DNA of 47,583 bases from CAYQDB01 sp964416195 (GTDB lineage Bacteria > Zixibacteria > MSB-5A5 > GN15 > FEB-12). Within the stretch, counting starts at the first letter, position 1, and the number at the start of each line of letters is the position of its first letter. A model generated the notes under the pieces. That model did not search any database. It was not told where the DNA came from and saw nothing but the letters and a program-made list of their open reading frames with translations. This document shows positions 34,041 to 42,467 of this stretch, in pieces. The position numbers and the translations under genes were made by a program. The stretch is from assembly GCA_964416195.1 (NCBI GenBank), contig CAYQDB010000018.1:1-47583 (forward strand). The letters are read 5' to 3'.

Positions 34041-34768
34041 TGCCCCATACGCAGCGTGCACTTATAATCTTCCCGACTTACAACGAACGGGAGAACATCG
34101 AGAAAATTGTTCATGCGGTGCTGCCGCTTGACCCGCGTATCCACGTTCTTATAGTTGATGATAACTCGCCTGATGGCACCGGCGAAATTGCCGACAGGCT
34201 GGTACAACAGGAATCAAAAGTTAACGTACTGCACCGGGGAAAGAAGGAAGGGCTGGGGCAGGCCTACCTGGCCGGATTCAAATGGGCGATTGAAAGGAAA
34301 TTTGACTACATTTTTGAAATGGACGCCGACTTCTCCCACGGACCGGAGTACATCCAGCATTTTCTGAGAGAGATCAAGGAGTATGACCTGGTGATCGGCT
34401 CCCGTTACATTGCCGGGGTGAACGTGATAAACTGGCCGATGTCACGGCTGTTGCTTTCCTATTTTGCCAACGTCTATACGAGGGTGATCAGCGGGCTCCC
34501 TCTGCGAGATGCAACCGGCGGATTCAAGTGTTTCCGTCGCGAGGTACTGGAGGCAATTGATCTTGACGCGGTGAGGTCGACCGGTTATTCTTTTCAGATA
34601 GAAATATCGATGCGTGTCTGGAAGAAGGGTTTCAAGATTAAGGAGATATCGATCATTTTTGTCGACCGCAGAGCTGGGGAGTCAAAGATGTCCAAAAAGA
34701 TCGTCCGCGAAGCGGTCTGGATGGTCTGGTGGCTGCGCCTCAAGGCGATCCTGGGGAAAATGAATTGA
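34040..34768 (+). CDS. DPM1-like polyprenyl-phosphate glycosyltransferase
   Basis: The 242-residue soluble GT2 enzyme has the dolichol-phosphate-mannose-synthase plan: IIFPTYNERENIEKI, VLIVDDNSPDGTG, the metal-binding MDADFSHGPEY, IGSRYI, RDATGGFKCFRR and FVDRRAGESKM. It probably makes a polyprenyl-phosphate sugar for the GT-C and YfhO proteins. The start is ATG 34040, sharing a base with the YfhO stop. The locus thus holds two such donors-makers, one with and one without a membrane tail, implying two sugars. Confidence 0.92.
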   Translation: MPHTQRALIIFPTYNERENIEKIVHAVLPLDPRIHVLIVDDNSPDGTGEIADRLVQQESKVNVLHRGKKEGLGQAYLAGFKWAIERKFDYIFEMDADFSHGPEYIQHFLREIKEYDLVIGSRYIAGVNVINWPMSRLLLSYFANVYTRVISGLPLRDATGGFKCFRREVLEAIDLDAVRSTGYSFQIEISMRVWKKGFKIKEISIIFVDRRAGESKMSKKIVREAVWMVWWLRLKAILGKMN

Positions 34769-34777
34769 GTCGAGAGT

Positions 34778-35641
34778 ATGTCGATTACCAAAGACAAAGT
34801 ATCTGTTATCATAGTAACTTATAATTCGCTCCCGGTGCTGAGTGATTGTCTTGGCAGCCTCAAGGAGGGCCTCAACGGGTACGGCCACGAGATCATCAAT
34901 GTCGATAATTGTTCGTCCGACGCCTCCCGTTCTGTGGTGTGCGAATGCTTTCCCGAGGCCAAGATCATAGCCAATTCGAAAAATCTTGGTTTTGCCGTCG
35001 CCTGTAATAAAGGGGCGCAAAAGGCAAGTGGTGAGTATCTACTCTTTTTGAATCCCGATGTGATAGTTGACAGCGGTGCCATAGAAGAACTTGTGGGCGC
35101 TATCAGGAGCTACAAAGACGCAGGAGCGGTCGCGGGACGCATGCGTTTCCCCAACGGGTCCTTCCAGGCCACCTGCCGCAACCTACCGCAGATGAACAAC
35201 ATGCTGTTCTCGCGCGGTTCCATTTTTTCCAGGCTGATTCATAACAACAAAGCGTACACGCTGCCGGATTACAAGGTCACGACCGCGGTCCCGGCGACAG
35301 CAGGGACAATGATGATGATACGAAACGAGCTCTTCAATGCGGTTGGTGGCTTTGACAGCGGGTTTTTCATGTTTATGGAAGATGTTGACCTCTGTTTGAG
35401 ACTGGGTGGGCTTGGTCATACAAACTACATCGTTCCGTCGGCGGGGGCGGTCCACCTCTGGGGTCACGGCAGCAACGCCGGTAAGCTGCGAAGAAACTGG
35501 TACCATCACTGGGCTGTGTGGAAGTATTTTCGCAAGCACCATCCCAACGTGTTGACCTTCTTTATACTGCCGTTTGTGTTAGCTCTGAACTTGCTTTTAG
35601 TCACAGTCTTGCCGGTTCCCCAGCCGGCCAACAGGCGGTAG
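34778..35641 (+). CDS. GT2 rhamnosyltransferase-like glycosyltransferase
   Basis: The 287-residue protein is of the WbbL/rhamnosyltransferase type: VSVIIVTYNSLPVL, NVDNCSSDAS, KNLGFAVACNKG, the DxD-like LNPDV, then PATAGTMMMIRN and GGFDSGFFMFMEDVDLCLRL with the catalytic ED. A hydrophobic segment near the end (LTFFILPFVLALNLLLVTVL) may attach it to the membrane. It extends a lipid-linked glycan in the cytoplasm. Its second half is duplicated at 36805-37274. Confidence 0.9.
   Translation: MSITKDKVSVIIVTYNSLPVLSDCLGSLKEGLNGYGHEIINVDNCSSDASRSVVCECFPEAKIIANSKNLGFAVACNKGAQKASGEYLLFLNPDVIVDSGAIEELVGAIRSYKDAGAVAGRMRFPNGSFQATCRNLPQMNNMLFSRGSIFSRLIHNNKAYTLPDYKVTTAVPATAGTMMMIRNELFNAVGGFDSGFFMFMEDVDLCLRLGGLGHTNYIVPSAGAVHLWGHGSNAGKLRRNWYHHWAVWKYFRKHHPNVLTFFILPFVLALNLLLVTVLPVPQPANRR
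35173..35641 (+). repeat. Left copy of a 470-bp direct repeat
   Basis: This is the 3' part of the GT2 gene. It matches 36805-37274 without gaps apart from one extra C near 36810, at a fixed offset of 1633 bp and roughly 94-95% identity judged by eye. The match ends at the shared stop codon TAG. Confidence 0.9.
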
Positions 35642-35853
35642 TTGGGCGGTTGTGTTGTAGGGCAATAGGCTCCGCGCCGCGGGTGCGCCACTTACAGGTT
35701 AGCCACAAAGAAAATCAAAATAAGACTTGACGAGAAGGAATCTTATTCATCTTTCGGTAATGGAAAACAAAAAGCCTAGAAGAAAGTGCTAAGTTTGGGG
35801 TAGAAATATCAGAAGAGCAATTTCTATAAAAAGTATTAGTTGGAGGTAATCCT

Positions 35854-36828
35854 ATGGTTAGCAACAAAAACTACAAGGTGAAAGGGGCGGCGCTTGTTCT
35901 CTTTGTCACTGTAATTGCCTTGTCCGCTTCTGCTTACGCCAGAACCGAAAGCAAGTACCCCGAATTCAAAGCAGACTGCAAGGTAGAGATCATTGGTGAA
36001 CCGAAGCTCGGTGAGCCGTTTGAAGTGGTTTTCACTTTCACACCGTTGGACTCCTTTTCGCACTCCCGCGGCATACCCGATTATGCTTACATCGGATCTG
36101 ATTCAGGTGTCGAATTCTTGGGTGGCGACACCCTTTGGACTGGTTTCTTACAGACAGGACAGCAGTACGTGTTACGCGGCAAGTACATGGTGAAATCAGA
36201 GATTAGGTTTGACTTCATAGGAGTAGTATACGCAATGCAAGTTCTCGGGATTATCATGCCATCTACGTATGACCAAAACAAAGGCATTGATTTTGGTATA
36301 AAGGCATACAGTGTCACCAAAAGTCAGGCAGTAGATTTTCGTTCTGAAGTGGAAAAACAAAAACGGAAACAACAAAAAATCTCTGCCTTCATGGTCACGG
36401 ACACCGGTCTGGTACCGATGGAATCAAGCCTCGTGTCTCCCCCGCCTGAGTTTGCCCGGAGACCAGTCATCACGGAGGTAACAGATAGTCAACTCCCAAG
36501 AAGGAAGAAAGGCAAGTTGAGAACTTGGGATGAGGCAATCCAGCAAACGATCCACAAGGCTGACCTGCCGATCAAACTGGATTCGTCGGTTCCTGACACC
36601 ATCAAGATAACATACGATTCCGGGAGGGCATGCGTGTTTGTGACTGACACGTCCGTGATAAGTATAGAAGTGGAACTACTTGACGGCAAGGGGGAATATG
36701 AGAAAATCGAAGAAAAGAAGGGAGCTTTTCAGCTCGAGTCAGACAGCGCCATCTTCATAATCAGGGCTGGCGGATTAGAGAGAGTGCTAATCGTGAAGAC
36801 GGCCCTGCCCGCAACTTACCACAGATGA
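35854..36828 (+). CDS. Secreted protein of unknown function between GT2 repeats
   Basis: The 324-residue precursor has a signal peptide (AALVLFVTVIALSASAYA) and an extracytoplasmic beta-rich region (ADCKVEIIGEPKLGEPFEVVFTFTPLD), then a charged helical part (EVEKQKRKQQK) and a proline-rich stretch. No domain is recognised. TTGGAGGTAATCC precedes the ATG. The DNA upstream (35700-35850) is clearly more AT-rich than the neighbours. The last residues (ALPATYHR) and the stop are encoded by the left edge of the right-hand GT2 repeat, so the true C-terminus may have been cut or replaced. Confidence 0.75.
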   Translation: MVSNKNYKVKGAALVLFVTVIALSASAYARTESKYPEFKADCKVEIIGEPKLGEPFEVVFTFTPLDSFSHSRGIPDYAYIGSDSGVEFLGGDTLWTGFLQTGQQYVLRGKYMVKSEIRFDFIGVVYAMQVLGIIMPSTYDQNKGIDFGIKAYSVTKSQAVDFRSEVEKQKRKQQKISAFMVTDTGLVPMESSLVSPPPEFARRPVITEVTDSQLPRRKKGKLRTWDEAIQQTIHKADLPIKLDSSVPDTIKITYDSGRACVFVTDTSVISIEVELLDGKGEYEKIEEKKGAFQLESDSAIFIIRAGGLERVLIVKTALPATYHR

Positions 36829-37274
36829 ACAACATGCTGTTCTCGCGCGGGTCCATTTTTTCCAGGCTGATTCGTAACAGCAAAGCGTACACGCTGCCGG
36901 ATTACAAGGTCACGACCGCGGTCCCGGCGACAGCAGGGACAATGATGATGATACGAAACGAGATATTCAATGCGGTGGGTGGTTTTGACAGCAGTTTTTT
37001 CATGTTTATGGAAGACGTTGACCTCTGTTTGAGACTGGGCGGGCATGGTCATACAAACTACATCGTTCCGTCGGCGGGGGCGATCCACCTATGGGGTCAC
37101 GGCAGCAACGCCGGTAAGCTGCAAAGAAACTGGTACCATCACAGGGCGGTTTGGAAGTATTTCCGCAAACACCATCCCAACGTGTTGACCTTCTTTATAC
37201 TGCCGTTCGTGTTAGCTCTGAACTTGCTTTTAGTCACAGTCTTGCCGGTTCCCCAGCCGGCCGGCCGGGGGTAG
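36805..37274 (+). pseudogene. 5'-truncated duplicate of the GT2 glycosyltransferase
   Basis: From ATG 36825 an open frame of 149 codons reproduces the C-terminal half of the 34778 protein (MNNMLFSRGSIFSRLI, MEDVDLCLRL, WGHGSNAGKL, the hydrophobic tail). It lacks the nucleotide-sugar-binding N-terminal half, so glycosyl transfer is not expected. No Shine-Dalgarno precedes the ATG. The frame is undamaged, which points to a recent copy or to continued use; it is most simply a duplication remnant. Confidence 0.75.
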
Positions 37275-38035
37275 TGGAGTGGCTGCATAGGGGCGATTGT
37301 ACTGTAGTTTTGCAACACATGAGTTCTCGGGCGCGCCCAGCGAGGGGATTTTATAGTTGTCATTTTCGTCCAATTTGTTACTATATCGTTTGCTTTATTG
37401 GCAGGTAGCGGGCAAAGCCGGTGCGCGGGCGTGGTGGCGCGGAAAGCAAAGAGAGAGGTGAGCAGACGCCGTGGCTCGGCACTTGGCGGAGGCAACCTTA
37501 TTGGATATTGACCAAGAAAGAGGGGTATGGGGATCCCATTCAACAGCGTGTTTTGCCAACGAAGGCATAAGCGCGTAGACGTCATGAGCCATCAAGGCTC
37601 GAGCAATGATTGCGACATGCCTGTCAGGGCCGGGCCTGACTGGCCTCCGAGACAGAATTATGTCCGCCTCAGGCGGACGAAGAGATGACTCCGGTGAAAT
37701 CAGCCTGGGGCTGAAGTGCCCGAAATGCATAGCCGAAAACAAAAAACGGCCTTGACAGGGCGCGCTTTCAGAGGTGACGCATGGAAGTGATGACAGTACA
37801 CTTTTGGGGCAACCTCCGGGTATCTGTCGCCCAGAGCAATAATCGCCATATAGGCGCATTTGTAAGGTCACTGCGAGCGAATAGATGCAACCTCGCGTGG
37901 TAGATTGCGGTATAAGATGAATAAACATCTGGACAAGGTAATTGTCCGGGAAAACCATACAAATGAGTAAGGGTTTTTTGTTGACCAAGGCGTGATGGGG
38001 AGTTATCTTGTAATAGAAAGTGAGGGAAGGTCAGA
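37275..38035. other. Long non-coding stretch rich in repeats
   Basis: No gene is supported in about 760 bp. The segment 37620-37640 folds as GTCAGG-GCCGGG-CCTGAC. From 37661 to 37816 lies a dispersed repeat. The first 300 bases could be remnant DNA from the rearrangement that made the GT2 duplicate. Confidence 0.5.
37661..37816. repeat. Dispersed repeat matching the 173-347 element
   Basis: In reverse orientation, 37661-37780 matches 190-300, keeping GTCCGCC.GGCGGAC, the GACTCCGG run and TTGACAGGGCGCGCTTTCA. It is followed by TGACAGTACACTTTTGGGGC (37791-37810), the reverse of the opening of the 18421 repeat. It therefore joins two repeat units that occur apart elsewhere. Confidence 0.65.
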
Positions 38036-38293
38036 ATGGAAATTGGCCTTATATATTCCAGCAAGGACCCGCGTCAAGCTAAAACAATGGATTTTGTGAA
38101 GAAGTTCGTACGGGAACGGGGGATACTGGCAGATATCGTCGAGTCAGAACAGCCGGTGGAATCGCCTACCGTTATTGTCAACGGCCGTGCTCTGAAGGAC
38201 CAGCGGCAGAAGCGGAGAGGCACGACGGAGGCGATGTATCCCTCAACTTCCGATATAGCTCGCTTTCTTGAACGACAACTTTGGGGCATATAG
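38036..38293 (+). CDS. Small thioredoxin-fold-like protein without CxxC
   Basis: The 85-residue protein reads like a glutaredoxin-type beta-alpha-beta unit: MEIGLIYSSKDPRQAKTMDF where a redox CxxC would sit after the first strand, then SPTVIVNG matching the cis-proline strand of thioredoxin-fold proteins. It contains no cysteine at all, so a thiol role is excluded; binding or adaptor use is possible. GGGAAGG precedes the ATG. It converges on glyS. Confidence 0.55.
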   Translation: MEIGLIYSSKDPRQAKTMDFVKKFVRERGILADIVESEQPVESPTVIVNGRALKDQRQKRRGTTEAMYPSTSDIARFLERQLWGI

Positions 38294-38406
38294 TACTGCT
38301 ACCCGGTTAGCTCTGAGACAGCTTTTCGTACGAACTGCTTTCCGACGAAGAAACGCTAAGGCGTCGGCGGTGGCTCTTGGCGGTAGGGGGAGTGTGTGCA
38401 TTTGTC

Positions 38407-38431
38407 GGTCTGATATTTGGCAGGTCAGACC
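38407..38431. terminator. Hairpin between convergent genes
   Basis: GGTCTGA (38407-38413) and TCAGACC (38425-38431) form a perfect 7-bp stem in the gap between the 38036 gene and glyS. No T-run follows on either strand, so the terminator role is uncertain. Confidence 0.35.
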
Positions 38432-38448
38432 CCCTGTAGACCCAACCT

Positions 38449-39795
38449 TTATACTTGGCCTGTTATCTTTCCGTCAAGAAATGCGATTAGCTCCGGGGTT
38501 TTCATACGTACCTGCTCCATCGTATCGCGCTCACGAACAGTCATGGTTTCGTCCTTGATCGTTTGCCCGTCGACCGTTACGCAATAGGGGCAGCCGGCTT
38601 CATCCATACGGGCGTAGCGGCGGCCAATCGCGCCGGAGATATCGTAGAAGGTCTTGAATCGTTTTTTCAGTTCGTGATAGACATTCTCTGCAAACTCCGG
38701 CATGCCTTCTTTCTTCACTAGAGGGAACACAGCTACTTTTATCGGGGCTACTTTGGGTGATAGGCGCATGAAGACGCGCTTTTCCCCTTTGATCTCCATC
38801 TCGTCATAACCGTCCACCAGAAGGGTTAAAAGCGTACGGTCGCATCCGGCTGAGGTTTCAATAATGTATGGGATGAACTTCTCGCTGAACTGCTCGTCCC
38901 GGTAACCCATGTCTTTCCCGGTAGCTTCCTGGTGACGCTTCAGGTCAAAGTCGGTGCGATTGTGGATACCTTCCAGTTCCTGCCAGCCAAACGGGAATTC
39001 GTACTCAATATCATAAGCCGTCTTGGCGTAATGCGCCAGTTCCTTGTCATCGTGTTGGTGCCAGCGGAGTTTGGTTGTTTTGATTCCAAGTTCTTCATAC
39101 CACCCCCAGCGCTGCTCGCGCCAGTATTCGAACCACTTTTCATCTTCAGGGGGATGCACAAAAAACTGCATCTCCATCTGCTCAAATTCGCGTGTACGAA
39201 AGATGAAATTGCCGGGGGTGATTTCGTTGCGGAAAGCCTTGCCGATTTGAGCGATTCCAAACGGTATTTTCTGCCGGGAGGAGTTCTTGACATTGAGAAA
39301 ATTGACGTATATCCCCTGAGCGGTTTCCGGCCGCAGGAAAACGGTGCTGGCATCGTCTTCTACCGGCCCCATAAAGGTTTTGAACATCAAGTTGAACTGC
39401 CGCGCTTCGGTGAGTTCGCCGCCGCACTCCAGCGGCGTTTTTGAAGGTTTGAGAGGGCATCGGCTTTCGGCCAGTTTGTCAGCTCGAAAACGCGCCTTGC
39501 AGGTTTTGCAGTCCACCATCGGGTCATTAAACTCCGAAACGTGACCGGAAGTGTGCCAGACCTGTGGGTGCATCAAAATAGCGGCGTCAAGTCCCTCGAT
39601 ATCGTCGCGGCGGTTGGTCATGGCATCCCACCAGAAGTTCTTCAGGTTGCGTTTCAGTTCCGCTCCGAGAGGTCCGTAATCCCAGCAGGAGTTGAGGCCG
39701 CCGTAGATTTCTGATGAAGGATAAATGAACCCACGCCGCTTGCACAGCGAGACGAGTTTATCCATGAGGTCGTTGGTGTTTTTTTTTGCGCTCAT
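38449..39795 (-). CDS. glyS: Glycyl-tRNA synthetase (homodimeric class II type)
   Basis: The 448-residue enzyme charges tRNA-Gly. It starts with LVSLCKRRGFIYPSSEIYGGLNSCWDYGPLG, typical of the alpha2 glycyl enzyme. Class II motif 2 is GIAQIGKAFRNEITPGNFIFRTREFEQME and motif 3 GCDRTLLTLL. The zinc insertion CKTCKARF and the anticodon-binding tail (VFPLVKKEG, DEAGCPYCVTVDGQT) are present. It overlaps recO by four bases and is read last in the ftsB-recO-glyS group. Confidence 0.97.
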   Translation of the reverse strand: MSAKKNTNDLMDKLVSLCKRRGFIYPSSEIYGGLNSCWDYGPLGAELKRNLKNFWWDAMTNRRDDIEGLDAAILMHPQVWHTSGHVSEFNDPMVDCKTCKARFRADKLAESRCPLKPSKTPLECGGELTEARQFNLMFKTFMGPVEDDASTVFLRPETAQGIYVNFLNVKNSSRQKIPFGIAQIGKAFRNEITPGNFIFRTREFEQMEMQFFVHPPEDEKWFEYWREQRWGWYEELGIKTTKLRWHQHDDKELAHYAKTAYDIEYEFPFGWQELEGIHNRTDFDLKRHQEATGKDMGYRDEQFSEKFIPYIIETSAGCDRTLLTLLVDGYDEMEIKGEKRVFMRLSPKVAPIKVAVFPLVKKEGMPEFAENVYHELKKRFKTFYDISGAIGRRYARMDEAGCPYCVTVDGQTIKDETMTVRERDTMEQVRMKTPELIAFLDGKITGQV

Positions 39796-40607
39796 TGTTG
39801 CCTGTTTCCTTTTCCGTTCGCCAGATTACCGTTTCTCAATTCCTCGAGGAACTCCAGTGATTTCAGTCCCGAAACAAGACCCGTCTGATAATTCGCAAAC
39901 TTAGTCAGCGCGTCCAGAAGACGTGTCACTTCACCGTAGCCTATCGGCACGCCGGCAGCCTCGCTAAGGGAAGCGTTTTGTAACGCTACCAGGCGCTTTG
40001 AGCTCTCACGAGAGAAGGGAATATAGTAATCTCCGGCGGTTTGGCAAGCGCTGCAGACAATCCCACCCCGCTCAGGGCAGAACAACACCTCCCCGGTCTC
40101 TGTTTCACATGTTTGGGCCGTCCTGCCGCAACCGACACAGTTGGCCAGCGAGGGATGGTAACCCAGTTGAGACAGCAGGCCCATGAAAAACGCAAGAAAT
40201 ACTGGCGGGAGAGACCTCTTGTCAACGGTCTCTGTCAGTTTGAGAAATGAGACGAAGAAACTGTACAACGAGGGCTGAGGCTGTTCCTCGGAAAGCAGGT
40301 GATGCAGCAGCTCGCACGCTGCCGATGCATACGCCAGCCGCCCCATCGTCCCTTCTTTCTCGAAGGCAAACAGCTCCACCAGTTCCGTCTCAGACACGTA
40401 TCCTTTTGAGGTCCTCACTGACTTGTAGAAAGTTATCTCCAGCCGGGCAAACGGCATCAGCCTGCCTCGCTTCGTTTTGAAGCGTCGCCCCCCCTTGTCA
40501 ACCAGGATGATTTTGCCGAAGTCACGGCTGAACAACTCTACCGTTCGCGATGATTCCGACCAGTTGAATGATTTCAGGATGATGGCTTCGGTTTTTTCCA
40601 GAGCCAT
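39792..40607 (-). CDS. recO: DNA repair protein RecO
   Basis: The 271-residue protein has an N-terminal OB-fold (EAIILKSFNWSESSRTVELFSRDFGKIILV), a helical middle and a four-cysteine zinc site (CVGCGRT and later CPERGGIVCSAC). RecO loads RecA with RecR in gap repair. Length is usual. It starts four bases after the ftsB stop and overlaps glyS by ATGA, so the three genes form one transcript. Confidence 0.95.
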   Translation of the reverse strand: MALEKTEAIILKSFNWSESSRTVELFSRDFGKIILVDKGGRRFKTKRGRLMPFARLEITFYKSVRTSKGYVSETELVELFAFEKEGTMGRLAYASAACELLHHLLSEEQPQPSLYSFFVSFLKLTETVDKRSLPPVFLAFFMGLLSQLGYHPSLANCVGCGRTAQTCETETGEVLFCPERGGIVCSACQTAGDYYIPFSRESSKRLVALQNASLSEAAGVPIGYGEVTRLLDALTKFANYQTGLVSGLKSLEFLEELRNGNLANGKGNRQQ

Positions 40608-40611
40608 TACT

Positions 40612-40977
40612 TTACTGACCGGGGTATCGGTAAATCGTCTCGTTGGGGCGGGCCATGCGATACTTGGTACGCGCTATGTATTCGATGTAACTGGGATCGT
40701 TCTCAAGCATCTTCTTGACCCTAGCGGCGTCGATAAGCTCAATAGTGAGTTGGCGATTGGTTTCGATCAACCCCTTCCTTTGCAGCTCCAGGCGTGCGAT
40801 GCGAGGTACACTGTAGGTACCGACCATCACCGAATAGCAGAATAAAAGACCAAGCGCCCAGAAACCATATCTGATTGCCTTCCGCCGCAGCCGCTTGTCG
40901 GTATTGGCCAGCCGACGGACGAAGTTCTCCGCCAGCGGGGCAAAAAATGAACGGGACTGTTTTACTCTGCGTGGCAT
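40612..40977 (-). CDS. ftsB: FtsB/DivIC-type septum formation protein
   Basis: The 121-residue single-span protein has a basic cytoplasmic tail, one membrane helix (GFWALGLLFCYSVMVGTYSV) and a periplasmic coiled coil (ARLELQRKGLIETNRQLTIELI) followed by DPSYIEYIARTKYRMARPNETIY, the hallmark ending of FtsB/DivIC. It joins the divisome with FtsL and FtsQ. No Shine-Dalgarno precedes the ATG; a consensus -10 box lies only six bases upstream, suggesting leaderless expression. Confidence 0.88.
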   Translation of the reverse strand: MPRRVKQSRSFFAPLAENFVRRLANTDKRLRRKAIRYGFWALGLLFCYSVMVGTYSVPRIARLELQRKGLIETNRQLTIELIDAARVKKMLENDPSYIEYIARTKYRMARPNETIYRYPGQ

Positions 40978-40983
40978 ATCATA

Positions 40984-41014
40984 ATTATAATAGCCCTCTT
41001 CCTACCGGGTGCAA
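40984..41014 (-). promoter_or_regulatory. Promoter abutting the ftsB start codon
   Basis: On the - strand, a perfect TATAAT (40989-40984) is preceded by TTGCAC (41014-41009) at a 19-base spacing. The start ATG begins at 40977, six bases beyond the -10 box, so transcription would begin at or next to the A of ATG. Confidence 0.55.
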
Positions 41015-41154
41015 GTTAAAATTGCAATCTTTGATGATTGATCTGAACACCTCCTGATTGTGGGGCAACCTCTTCGAGTCTGCCCACGTTCGATTGGGTT
41101 AGAGAAAGGGGCAGGACTATCCTAACCCGCATAATTTATAAGATACTAACCATG

Positions 41155-41264
41155 TCATTGCGAGGAGTCCGCCACAGGCAGACGACGTGGCAATCCCTTG
41201 CAGCGGAGGTAGCTACACAATTGAGATCGCCACGTCCGCCTTAGGCGGACTCGCGATGACATAC
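41155..41264. repeat. Dispersed palindromic repeat upstream of trpS
   Basis: TCATTGCGAGGAGTCCGCC... through ACACAATTGAGATCGCCACG and GTCCGCCTTAGGCGGAC to TCGCGATGAC matches the second half of the 18421-18550 repeat, with a longer internal part. GGGGCAACCTC at 41062-41072 is a nearby fragment of the reversed opening unit. Nothing else was identified in 41015-41432. Confidence 0.65.
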
Positions 41265-41432
41265 TGTCAGAACCGCTATGGAATAAGTTTCAGTTTGTGA
41301 ATAATGCGGGCTAAGAGTCTCAACATAGCAGACGTGGCACGAGTACGTATGGTCTTTTGTATAAAGTTTTAATTGATTTGGTTAGGCATCGTGGTTAAAA
41401 TTAGGATCTAATGTGCTTATGGATGGTGCGTT

Positions 41433-42467
41433 ATGAGTGACGAAAAAGAGACAGGCGAGATATCACAAACGGGAGTTTCGACTCGGAAAGAGACGATTCT
41501 CTCCGGTATGCAACCAACCGGGTCGCTGCACGTCGGCAACCTCGAAGGGGCACTGCGTAACTGGGTTCGTCTTCAGGACCGCTACTGGATGTATCTCTGC
41601 ATTGTCGATTGGCATGCACTCACGGCGGAATTCAAAGATCCTCGGGGCCTGAAAGATAACATCTTTCAAATGGCTGTTGATTTTCTGGCAGCCGGTCTGG
41701 AGCCCGATAAGTGCGCCATTTTTATTCAGTCTGAAGCGAAAGAACATGCCGAACTTCACCTGATCTTTTCCATGCTGATTACGGTTCCGACACTGACCCG
41801 GCTCCCAACCTACCTTGAGAAGAAGGATGAACTCGATTCTTATGGTTTTTTGGGATATCCGGTCTTGCAGGCTGCCGATATCTGTATCTACAATGCCAAC
41901 AAGGTGCCGGTTGGGAAGGACCAGGAGAAACATATCTGGCTGGCCAACGACCTGGCCAAACGGTTCAACAGTCTGTACAGAAAGGTCTTCAATGAGCCGG
42001 AGGCTCTACTTACCGAGATTCCGTTGATTCTGGGTTCCGACAACCGCAAGATGTCCAAAACATTCGAGAACCATATTCCCATCGGCTATACTGAAAAGCA
42101 GACTGAAAAGCGGATCAAAAGCTTCTATACTGACCCCGAGAAGATCCGTAAGGGGGACCCCGGCCATCCGGAAGGTTGCCCGGTGTTTCTCCTGCACAAG
42201 GCGTACACGCCCGGGGCGGAGGATGAAATAGCTCCCCCGTGCCGGACGGGCGAACTGGGGTGCGTAGACTGCAAGGAGCGGTTGAGCCGTAATCTCAACC
42301 GGGCGCTTGAACCTGTCCGGAACAAAAGGGTAGAGCTGCTCAAGCAGCCGGATTATGTCTGGGATGTGCTGAAGACAGGAGGCGCTCGAGCCCGCAGCCG
42401 GGCGCAGAGTGTTATGGAAAAAGTCCGCTCGGCCATGAAAATGAACTATAGAGGAAAGAAGTCATGA
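41433..42467 (+). CDS. trpS: Tryptophanyl-tRNA synthetase
   Basis: The 344-residue class I synthetase charges tRNA-Trp. The HIGH-type motif is GSLHVGN after LSGMQPT, and the KMSKS-type motif is RKMSKT. GYPVLQAADICIYNANKVPVGKDQEKH is typical. The segment CPVFLLHKAYTPGAEDEIAPPCRTGELGCVDCK fits the longer TrpS branch. It overlaps scpA by four bases, linking it to chromosome-segregation genes. Confidence 0.97.
   Translation: MSDEKETGEISQTGVSTRKETILSGMQPTGSLHVGNLEGALRNWVRLQDRYWMYLCIVDWHALTAEFKDPRGLKDNIFQMAVDFLAAGLEPDKCAIFIQSEAKEHAELHLIFSMLITVPTLTRLPTYLEKKDELDSYGFLGYPVLQAADICIYNANKVPVGKDQEKHIWLANDLAKRFNSLYRKVFNEPEALLTEIPLILGSDNRKMSKTFENHIPIGYTEKQTEKRIKSFYTDPEKIRKGDPGHPEGCPVFLLHKAYTPGAEDEIAPPCRTGELGCVDCKERLSRNLNRALEPVRNKRVELLKQPDYVWDVLKTGGARARSRAQSVMEKVRSAMKMNYRGKKS

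Noticed and set aside
37395..37988. 197-codon frame on the - strand
   Set aside because: It runs straight through the dispersed repeat at 37661-37816, has no ribosome-binding site and shows no domain; read as chance open frame in repeat DNA.
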